A stretch of 64,000 nt of DNA from Pholiota molesta (taxonomy: Eukaryota > Basidiomycota > Agaricomycetes > Agaricales > Strophariaceae): the NCBI GenBank assembly GCA_014925825.1, contig JACGCK010000003.1, positions 1,054,001-1,118,000 on the forward strand. Direction: 5' to 3'. Numbering within the stretch: the first letter of the stretch is position 1; the number at the start of each line of letters is the position of its first letter. The position numbers and the translations under genes were made by a program. Below the pieces are notes generated by a model. It had not been told where the DNA came from and did not search any database. It saw nothing but the letters and a program-made list of their open reading frames with translations. Below are positions 33,488-41,991 of this stretch, piece after piece.

Positions 33488-34518
33488 ATGTCTCCTTCTT
33501 ATTCGCTGCCATATCAAAGTATGTCAGCATGCATTGAAGCCTCTGGTGCTGATGTGAACCACTTCTCAACGCAGTCGCGTTGGCCCTCATCCTTTCACTG
33601 AGTTCCCTCGGTATTGGATACGAGCTCGGCTCGTTCACCACTGCTCGATCAAGATCCAGAGCGCAAACCTCAACACCCACACAAGTACAACCTCTTCCAG
33701 AGAAGGTTGAATTAGAAGAACAAAGACAGAGGAGAAAGATGAGGAGTCGGCAGAGGACATCCCGGATGGCACCTCGCTGCTGTCTCTGCTGGGTTTCTTG
33801 AGCCGTGTAAAATGGTATAAAAACGTACCGTCATATTGCACCCTGGTGAATGCTTACTGTGTTTTTTTTATGGATAGGTTCTAGTAGTCGTACGGACTTG
33901 AAACTAACGCCAGGGACCATTGCTGCCCAGTTGAGTTGAACGCTTTGTTGTCGATGTAAGCTGTTTATGATTTGTGGGTGCGTTTCGTAGATGCGGGTTA
34001 GTCATTTCTTCTACTTATTGGATATAAAATGTGCTATCATTATAACTTACGATGATGATCTATCCGCTCCAGACACGCGACGATAGCTTGCTATAAAGCA
34101 CTCATTAAGAAAAATCCCAAGGTGATTTTCATCGAACTTTCTGCACTCGTTTTTAACTCATCACATCTATTTTAGCTTGTCAGTCATTGGGAATACACAG
34201 GGTGTGTGCCATACCCCTCTCTGCGACATTCACCGGACTCTCATACTTGCCCATATGTAGTCAAGCTAAAATCGCACTCAAGGCAAAATCAGAAGAACAG
34301 CTGCTGGAGCTGGAAGCAATTGCGAAGAGCCTGAATCTGTGTGCGCGGTCAGTGCAGGACCCGTGCGTGCATGTTTTAATCATTCTTCACATCTGAGATG
34401 ATTACTTATCTACAACGATTTAAGTGAACTTGGTGAGAACATACGGACGATATTAGCAATAGGCCCTGCCCCAGTAAATCTGATAAACGAGGTTACTGGG
34501 AAGCTGCGGCTTCTGTGA
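33488..34518 (+). CDS. PTH2-family protein, copy B, divergent and frame interrupted
   Basis: Second PTH2-like gene in the window. The membrane anchor is [16 protein letters not shown], followed by an acidic linker, then RTDLKLTPGTIAAQ, a six-base exon (33991-33996) giving QCGH, ATIACYKALIKKNPK, HWEYTG, QAKIALKAKSEEQLLELEAI, SLNLCARSVQDP and IGPAPVNLINEVTGKLRLL. Exon positions match copy A. Between QDP and LAIGPAP the usual block with GRTQI..GSRTVL is replaced by the shorter ELGENIRTI, so residues normally lining the active site are missing. Three slips near 33730, 33800 and 33890 look like single missing bases. It may be a neofunctionalised or dying paralogue. Confidence 0.72.
33991..33996 (+). 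other. 6-base microexon in PTH2 copy B
   Basis: ATGCGG between ..TTTCGTAG and GTTAGTC. Joined to GCCCA upstream and ACACGCG downstream it reads A-Q-C-G-H-A, at the same place and phase as the microexon of copy A. Confidence 0.75.
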
Positions 34519-34876
34519 AAAGCGGTCCCTGGAACGATTACATTTGTAAGCATATACCTGTAAGCGCGGCTTTACTTATCTTAATTCGATGTCTTCATTG
34601 ACAAAATTACAGAAAATTAGACGGAGTCCTAGCTCTGAAGAATGGTGATAATACATTACAATATACAAATTGTCAAGTGGATGCTATGCTAATAATACAG
34701 CTGTCTTTTCTCTTTGGTGAGGCTCCAAGCTTCGAGCTCCGTCCTCAGGCGGTACACAGCACCGCCAGCGGACCCAGGCCGCTATTTGTCGCAGGCTCAG
34801 TCCATGTGTGCGGCATCCCAGCGCACGCGGATCATCCTCCCGACTTTTGTCTTGCCCGACGTCGTAGTGGATTTTG

Positions 34877-35486
34877 CTACGGCCGCCGGTCCTGCGTTTC
34901 CACTGTTGCCTTTCCTCCGTTGCCTGCGTTGTCTACCAGGGCAGACAAGGAAAGAAGTCAGCGCCGTCATCTCGCGACCGAGCAACCCATGCACACCTGA
35001 GAAAAGGCTAATGAGGGCTCCAGAGTCGTCGACGCTGCCGCCATTCGCAGTGCCGCCTGCACCGCTATAACTGTTCCCTACAACGTTACTGGTGGTACCC
35101 GAGGTGGCGTCGCCAGTGACGTTCACAGCTCCCGAGGAAGCCATCGCACCGCCAGACTTCGCTTCGCCGCCGTTGCCCGCATTACCTGTGAAGAAGGTTG
35201 CAGTGAGTTCGCGTCCTCTGTAGTGTGAGGATGTATATGAACAAAGAGCAGGCGACGTACCGGAGAAAACTTCCAAAAGCTTGAGTCCGGCCAGTCCGGT
35301 TGCCCCTGTGTGGGTGACCGAGCCACCAGATGCTTTCCCCCCGACTCCGGAGTAGGAATTATTGATCTGATTGCTGTTCTGTGCAACGGGAACGGGAACG
35401 GGAACGGTTGCCGCTGGCAAAGGAGAGAGAGCGATGACGATGATGAGCATCAGCATGCATTTGGTGCTCGTGTTGATGGAGGGCAT
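34877..35486 (-). CDS. Secreted Gly/Ser/Asn-rich repeat protein
   Basis: Three exons (35261-35486, 34997-35185, 34877-34932) total 471 bases, 156 residues. The start MPSINTSTKCMLMLIIVIAL is a signal peptide, with cleavage expected near PAATVP. The mature part has two imperfect modules. Each holds NSYSGxGGxAxGGSV, then xxGAxxL with a hydrophobic VFSG or LFSG, then NAGNGGxA; a third NAGNGG starts the last exon. Between them is a Ser/Thr/Val spacer (GAVNVTGDATSGTTSNVV) with N-glycosylation sites. Introns fall at the same point of each module, after xFS, so the module probably spread by exon duplication. There are no cysteines in the mature part. I recall similar unnamed proteins in basidiomycetes, possibly cell-wall or surface proteins; function unknown. 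Confidence 0.78.
35387..35410. repeat. GGGAAC microsatellite inside the secreted-protein gene
   Basis: Four near-perfect copies of a six-base unit, encoding a Val-Pro run just after the signal peptide on the minus strand. Length variation would change the protein by Val-Pro pairs without breaking frame. Confidence 0.7.
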
Positions 35487-35742
35487 TATGATTTCGATTG
35501 CTGTGTGCGTTTGAGTTCGAGTGAGTGGGATAGAATGTGTAAGATGCAAGAGTGGCTGAGGATGTGCTTCCGCTGGTACGGCGCCTGGCGACTCTAGTGG
35601 GATAGTTGATTGTAGTGTAGTGTGTAGTGGGGTAGTGTCAATAGAAGTTGGATAGAAGACGGAATGTTCAGTGTCAGTTAGAATGTTGGTTGTCGTAGTT
35701 TGTGGTTGAGGAGAACCTGGCCAAAAGTCGCTTCCGACTCCT

Positions 35743-35752
35743 AAATTTATAG
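35743..35752 (-). promoter_or_regulatory. TATA box of the secreted repeat protein
   Basis: Minus-strand CTATAAATTT lies about 260 bases before the start codon at 35486, consistent with a TATA-driven gene and a 5' leader of about 230 bases. Confidence 0.4.
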
Positions 35753-35899
35753 AAGTGCATGGATGGCTGACATCTAGGCTGACATCAATTAATCCGCTCA
35801 AGGTGGCTGACCATCATGGAGTCGACGCGCCGGCGCTTCTTGCGCGTCTGTCACGTGGGACAATGAAGCGCCCATTGCCAACTCCGACTTTAAGTATAC

Positions 35900-36550
35900 T
35901 TATACTGATCATGATATGATAATGCATCTAGATAAAACAGCATACTCATGTGTTAAGAGGGTTTACCTAGGCCCTCAAGTTTGCAAAGCAACGAAATTCG
36001 TTTGCAAGTGCTTGCCAATAAGTAATCCCAGAGCCTAGAGTCTGATTTGTGTAATTTTGAAGTCTCTCCATGTAAAAGGCGTCCTCGATGGAAGTATAGA
36101 TCTGCAAATAAGTAGTACTACATAGTACCTGCTTGGAATAAAAAAGGAAGAAGGGGACGGTCTGCAAAGAAGGTTGCCAATTGTTTGGCATGATCGGAAG
36201 TTTCCGTTGCGACGCGTTCAAACGTCAGTCGCGTCCCAAGTTCCTTCCGTTCTACCACTTGCAACGCGACGCTCGATTCAAGATGTCGTCAATCCATGGC
36301 CCAACTTTTCATTCAAGAGTGTGTTGAGAAATTTCTTCTCAACACACTCCTTATTTTTCTTTCTTTATGCGGATTCGAGTAATGACCAGTCCTTACTTTT
36401 CAGCAAACGCCTAAATTACCACTACCGTCCCCCCAGGAGAAGGCCACTTTCGCTGAAGTAGCACGCCTAACATTCCACCCGTGCTGTAACTGGCCATTTA
36501 AATATCTATTCCTATCCCCTAGTAATAGCCGAAGTGGAATTCTGCTAATA
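35900..36550. other. Intergenic region with a strong hairpin
   Basis: No supported gene. A minus-strand frame at 35967-36221 has no recognisable features. A perfect 14-base inverted repeat lies at 36317-36349. Confidence 0.4.
36317..36349. repeat. Perfect 14-base inverted repeat, 5-base loop
   Basis: GAGTGTGTTGAGAA, loop ATTTC, then TTCTCAACACACTC. It lies about 210 bases upstream of the orphan gene at 36556. It could be a transcript hairpin or a palindromic protein-binding site. Confidence 0.8.
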
Positions 36551-36555
36551 TTTGG

Positions 36556-39097
36556 TTGGATGACGTCCCTTCGATCGCTTCCTTCGTCATTCAAAAATCA
36601 CCGCTCTGCTCTGCCACGCCGTATTACACCTCTGCAAGCTCTTTCACAGCCGCGCTTAGCATGTTGAGGTACTCATCTGTGTACGAAGCTTTCCTGTCCC
36701 TGTGTCTTTTCTTCTGGACGTGTATGATGAAGGGAGTTGCATCCATTGTTCGCGCCTTCAACACCTCTGGCCCTCTCATAGAGCTTCCTGTTACCACCCA
36801 TGTTATATCTGTCTCCTACGTTACTATCGGTGAGCGCCCCGCCTATCTTTACTATGCTGCATACTTATACTTTCTTCGTCAAAGTAAGAGGGCATGCTCA
36901 GCGACTCGTTGTGAAGCCCATCGCCAAGTTGTATAACACTGTCGACAACTTCATCTTCCAAACCTATGGCTATGTAGCCTGGAACAGTCCCAGATATATG
37001 GCGCGAGTCAAGAATGCCTTTCAATATATTCGCACCATCGTTCGCAAGTACATATGGACTGAGCGAGTTCCTGCTGAACATAGGTGCCCCAGCCCTCGCC
37101 ACCCTGGTAGCACTCCTGGTCTTTCGCCTACGATTACTGACCGCGACAGCGTCTGGATAGAATGGGGCACACCAACGCTTCCTGATGAAGGTAATTGGAC
37201 AACAACAATAACTCCATTCCAATACTTATACATACGTTCAGGCAACGAATGGTCGTTCTATATTCGTGGTTCTGGAGATAGACAAGGCATCTCTGTCACA
37301 CAGAGTGCCTGGAAAGGCTACCAGGATTACATGCAACAACTTGGTTGCCGCCTGTTGACTCGCCCTCTCGCATCACCGTTCAGGACTTCGAAGCATATCA
37401 AGCCGCTATAGCCATGACTGGGCGCACGATCCCAGTTATCTCAGTGACTTATACGCACTCTTCACCTTCGTTATTAAACGGCACTCAAGCTCATCTGATA
37501 CGCCTGTGTCTTCTTTTTCTTCTTCTAATACTCTCTTGTCTTCCTCTACGTCCTCTATGACTACTCTGACTCAGTCTCCTGAATACTTTACTCCCTTTGC
37601 CAAACTCGACCTCAAAGATTTCAGCGCCAGGGAAGAGGACATTAGCGATGTTCTTTCCAAGCCCGAGATTGCCACGCCGCACCTTCATCCCTTTTCCGGC
37701 CCCCTCGAAGATCTGGAAGGAGCGAGTACTGTTCTATCAATATCACCGCTAGGAAGGGAGATTTCAACCTGAGATCGATCAACTCCTTCGGCGATATTGA
37801 AGCTCTTCTTTCTGAGAGCTTTGGAACACATGTCTCTCATGTAGATGGGCATTGCGCCTCCGTACTTCGCCATTCGGTCCTTACATCGCCCAGCATCTAC
37901 TCTCAAGAATCGGCTAGTTCTGAAGAGGCCTCTCTTGTCGACACCCCTTTTTAGACGTCGATTTCCGGAGTTCTTCGGTCGAATGTGTATATGAAGATGA
38001 CGTTTGCTCTGACGACATTATTTCCGTTACTGCTCGGATGCTTGTGATTATGACTATTTGTAACATCTCTCTGCGACGATGTGACCTCCTTTGAAAGGGA
38101 CCTTGCTGATGCTGTTGCGGACTCTAGATCTACTGTACCTTGCTTCAGACTTTTTCTGGCTCTCAGGATAGCATCCTTTTGGAAGAAGATATCTCCGACC
38201 TCGGGCCCGCTGAAGCTTCAAACAAGTGGCCAAACTTTGTTGTCCCGCAGAGACTGTTGATGATGAAGGGGAACGTCATATTCCTCTCATTAATGATGAC
38301 GACTCCTCATCGCAGTTTTCTGGAGTCTCTGCCACTCGGGATTCTGTTGTGTCTGAAGATGATCTACTATGTCCCCAAGCTGAATATCTCTTCTGTTCAG
38401 CAGTGCGTCTCTTTCCTCAAGGCACTGATACCTCCGACGACAATGATTCTTGTATCGCGCTCAAATCAGACAATACCTCTGCTCCATTCTCTTTCATCTC
38501 CTCACTTGACAATTCCTTGACACCTGTCATCTCAGATGATGAAGTAGACGTGGTCAAATACTGTAAGCCCTACGACCGATCGCGTTACGGGAGGACAATC
38601 GCATAGGGTTGTTTCCATGGCATGCGTCCGCACACTGTGCGTCTCGTGAATGAACCTGGATACCTTGATTACGGACTGTGCAAGAACAGCTGCAGACTAG
38701 AACCAACCTCGGCCTCCTACAGCAGTCAATATGTACCAATATCGGCCCGTCAAAAGCCATGCTCGCCAGCATATTACGACACCGAAGTGGACTTCGCACG
38801 AGTTTGTCTCTACTTCTGTTTCTACAACTCCTGGTGTCTGCAACGTATCTTTGTCGGCGCTAGAATCTATCGAACGTCGTCCTGTGCGCCTGTCTTATTT
38901 CCTTCAGAGAGATTCACAACGGGAGTGCAATCACCCTCCGTTGTGGTCACCCAATCTTCTGATTTCTCAGACCCCGGACTTACCTGCCTCCCGCTGTCAA
39001 TCACACCAGGGAATTCCTTTTTGAAGGCCTCCGGCCCGCTCTGTATTCTTCCTTGCCCTTTGCGCTCCTTTGCGCCATACACTGCTGGGATCGATGA
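36556..39097 (+). CDS. Large orphan protein, membrane-anchored, acidic, frame broken
   Basis: Not recognised. An N-terminal hydrophobic segment (YEAFLSLCLFFWTCMMKGVA) is followed across introns by IFQTYGYVAWNSPRYMARVK, WSFYIRGSGDRQGISVTQSA, GYQDYMQQLGLRSISSRYSH, then a Ser/Thr-rich part and an acidic part with recurring EEDISD (SAREEDISDVLSKPE, LLEEDISDLGPAEA) and ISDDEVDVVKYCKPYDRS. The end is a hydrophobic tail (ALYSSLPFALLCAIHCWDR). The reading changes frame several times, for example near 37745, 37950, 38150, 38260, 38590 and 39018. Two of these are in T runs. The composition stays coding-like across the breaks. Either the assembly lost bases or the gene is decaying. The final stop lies inside the foldback element that starts at 39083. 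Confidence 0.5.
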
Positions 39098-39233
39098 TTG
39101 TTCGAGGTGAAAAATGCATTCAAAACTTGTGTAAGGTTGGTTAAAATTAGCACCATACAAAATGATTGATTTTAAGAGCATTCCACTGAGCGAGAAACAC
39201 AATAAGAATGGGATCTGAAGATAAAATTTTGCC
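39083..39233. repeat. Left inverted arm of the foldback element
   Basis: Pairs with 39481-39625. A few small gaps, for example the left arm has AAGGTTGGTT where the right arm gives AAGTGGTT. Confidence 0.85.
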
Positions 39234-39480
39234 TGGATTTTGCATACAATAGAACTTAGCCCATTTTGATAGATTTCGGACAATTCTTTGTTTTACAAAT
39301 GTTGTATTCTGCCAAAACTAAATTTAGAATTTTCACCGTGAAGAATTTACTTTAGGGCCAAAAATTGAAATTATTCTAAATCTTATGAGTTATAAGATGC
39401 AAACGGAAGTTAAACAATTGAACAGAAGTTGATAGTCCTGAAATGTATAAAAAAGCTAACCTTATATCATATAAAATTCT

Positions 39481-39625
39481 GGGCGAAGTTTATCTTCCAA
39501 TCCGTTTTTATTGTGTTTCTCGCTCAGTAGAATGCTCTTAAATCATCATTTTCTATGTGCTAATTTTAACCACTTACACAAGTTTTGAATGCGTTTTTCA
39601 CCTCGAACAATTGTTGATCCCAGCA
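39481..39625. repeat. Right inverted arm of the foldback element
   Basis: Reverse complement of the left arm. Ends GATCCCAGCA at 39625, beyond which similarity to the left flank stops. Confidence 0.85.
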
Positions 39626-39629
39626 TGAT

Positions 39630-40418
39630 ATATGCTCTGAAACCGAGTCTTCACTAGTAATTCATTTGCATCTTCATTCTTTCGACTACTTGGGTGTACC
39701 GCCTATCAGATAATAAGTACCATCATTCCATTTACTTGACATTTCTCGACATTGTATTTACTCTTTCGTTCCATGACTTTGATTTGTTTCCTATTCTTCT
39801 GTATTGATTCTTTGCACCAGTATTAGTGACTTCTGAATACATCTTTACGTGTCAGTGCTGCCAGTGGAAAGAACCAAAATAGAAGCTGGATATATATGTC
39901 AGCAGTTAACCCGACAATAATCCGGTGAGACCCCTGGTTGTGCATCTAAGAGTGGTTTACTGAAGCCCTAGTATGAAGATATCGAATGAGCAGGCAGCTG
40001 AACTTGAGCTGAACGCCTGAACGGCGAACGGTGCCTGTTGTGATGATCGATGACGTAGCGCGTCATGCACGTGTGTGATTTTGCGAGGAAATGGGTGGAA
40101 ATGGATGGAATTTATCTTGAGGGTGCTTGTCTAAGCGGGCCTGAGCTTCTGCACACCGTCGTCCTCCACCTCTCCACCTTCTCCAATAGCCTCACGAATG
40201 ACCTACGGCTCCCTACGGGTATGCCATAGTCCACTATAAACACTCACCTTTCTCTCGATTTATCTTGTTCCACACAACTCCCCTTTCCAATCTTTCATTT
40301 CAGCCTCAACCACCATTCAAACCACCTCAAGAGAGGCCAATTTTTGTCCTCAACGACTATAGAACACATACATACGTGACAGCCACCGATATAACTTAGA
40401 GACATATAGAGAAACGAC
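39630..40418. other. Intergenic region with promoter of the Mpv17 gene
   Basis: No gene seen. A TATA box (CACTATAAACAC) at about 40233-40244 lies 180 bases upstream of the ATG at 40419, followed by a C/T-rich stretch typical of fungal transcription starts. Confidence 0.5.
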
Positions 40419-41482
40419 ATGGCTGCGCTTACTCTTGCTCGCGCGTATCAGTACTCATTCGACACGCATCCCAATTTGACATTGGCGCTTATGGGTGGGT
40501 CTCTGAATGCGGTGGGGGATGCAATGGCACAGCTTGCCCAGATGTACTGTGTGTCTGTAAGTACATCTATCCTATTCTATGCCATCTCAGTATCATCGAA
40601 TCCGAACTAATGCTTTGGTTTGGATATTTCACTAGTTTGGTCCGAAAGATTGCGAAAAGCCTCGCAAATATGACTTCCAAAGAACAGCAAGGTTCTTTGT
40701 GTTCGGTATGGGAATAAGTATGTCCTTCTTGATTTGTGCGCGGACTCCAGCTTATCTTCTATCTCCTTACCAGGTCCTATCATGGGAAGATGGAACAAAT
40801 TCCTAGAGAGGCGCTTCCCCCTTCGCTCGCTAAATAACACAGGCAGGGTTTCTATAACAGCTCTTTCGAAACGTGTAGCTTGTGATCAACTCGTAATGTG
40901 AGTGTCTTATATTAACTACAGATTGTCTTCTCCGTTCTTGTAAATATCGCTAACGAAGAATAATAATTATTATATAGGGCTCCTGTTGGTGTACGTCTCC
41001 GAATTGCTGGACATTACTAATAGGTTCTGAATATCATATTCTATGCAGCTCTCACTTTTCCTAGGTTCAATAGGCATAATGGAAGGTCGCAGTCCGTCAC
41101 AGATCAGAGAACGCTTCGTCGATCTATATAAGACAGCTCTCATTGCGAACTGGAAGATATGGCCACTTGCACAGGTATTTTTCTGACAACCACTCGCATT
41201 CACCTATATATCACGATACTGAACCTGCACTCCGTTCGCATTAGACGATTAATTTCCGTTACATGCCTCTGCCATATCGAGTCCCATTTATTCAAACCTG
41301 CGGCATTTTCTGGACGTTGTACCTTTCTCTTCTCAGTTCTGCGTACGTATTATCGCATCTCCTTGCATATGTGAATATATTTATACTCACACATTCTCCA
41401 CTTGCTTGTCTGAAGGGAAGATGCGCGTCAAGACAGGGAACTTGCGATGCAACAAAAGGAATTCGGCACTCGGACGTCATAA
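40419..41482 (+). CDS. Mpv17/PMP22-family membrane protein (Sym1-like)
   Basis: Four-helix protein of the inner mitochondrial or peroxisomal membrane; Sym1 and Mpv17 form a channel tied to mitochondrial stress and DNA maintenance. It starts MAALTLARAYQYSFDTHP, then the family opening LALMGGSLNAVGDAMAQLAQ, KYDFQRTARFFVFGMGI, PIMGRWNKFLERRFPLRS, RVACDQLVMAPVG, LSLFLGSIGIMEGRS, TALIANWKIWPLAQ, the signature NFRYMPLPYRVPFIQTCGIF then WTLYLSLLSS. It ends QQKEFGTRTS after a last intron. All parts join in frame. The first donor could be GTACTG at 40543 or GTAAGT at 40556. The family is sure; which paralogue (mitochondrial or peroxisomal) is not. Confidence 0.88.
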
Positions 41483-41489
41483 GGGCCAG

Positions 41490-41985
41490 TTTACTGCGCC
41501 ATTTTTTATACTTTCTCGACGCCTCTCGCATCTCGTCATCTACAAAAATAGAGATCCCCACTTCCCTGATCCCCCACTTATATTCGGATAATGATGATTT
41601 CAGACCATCTTCCGGAATCGGTCATCCAATACTTTACCTTTTTTTACCTTTCTATCTTTTGTTTGAAGTCTTCATTGTAGCAATAGTCCCCTCGATGAGA
41701 GGTACTCAAATCCTCTTCTTTATCCGTAGCTGTATCGTAACCCATTTATCTGATTCTTCGATTCGTTCATATGTGCTCTCTAGATACTTTGTAGACCCTC
41801 AAAATGACATTCCTTTTATCCACGCATGTAGTTATCTTGTGTTGAGAAATAAGATGTTTCGCCTGCAGTTGCTGCAATCAAAAAGATGGTTGCGAAGAAA
41901 TACCCAACGGCAATCTCTAAAATATAATGATATATAGCATCTATGTACATCCTAGCAAAATCATCCAGATCGCCCGATACAGATT
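41490..41985. other. Intergenic region between convergent Mpv17 and UTP4 genes
   Basis: No gene seen; the two convergent genes place their terminators here. Confidence 0.45.
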
Positions 41986-41991
41986 GCACCC

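Larger units (their letters stand above)
39083..39625. mobile_element. Foldback / MITE-like element with about 145-base inverted ends
   Basis: The left end TGCTGGGATC.. at 39083 and the reverse complement of the right end at 39625 match for about 145-150 bases with scattered differences, for example TTGTTCGAGGTGAAAAA and CATTCAAAACTTGTGTAAG near the ends and GAGCGAGAAACACAATAA further in. The 240-base centre is AT-rich and has no frame. It is therefore a non-autonomous element able to form a long hairpin. A target-site duplication is not evident. No transposase is in the window. The family is unknown. Confidence 0.85.

Noticed and set aside
31074..34518. RIP-type repeat-induced mutation as cause of the frame breaks
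   Set aside because: The changes are single-base losses, not C-to-T transitions, and the genes are not repeats.
35967..36221. Minus-strand 84-codon frame
   Set aside because: No motif, no supporting splice or promoter features, and composition is not clearly coding.
39083..39625. Precise target-site duplication around the foldback element
   Set aside because: Flanks ATACAC and TGATAT do not match, and extending the arms outward gives only weak similarity.
41490..41937. Hydrophobic frame continuing past the Mpv17 stop
   Set aside because: The in-frame Mpv17 ending at 41482 matches the family length; the later frame is chance T-rich sequence.
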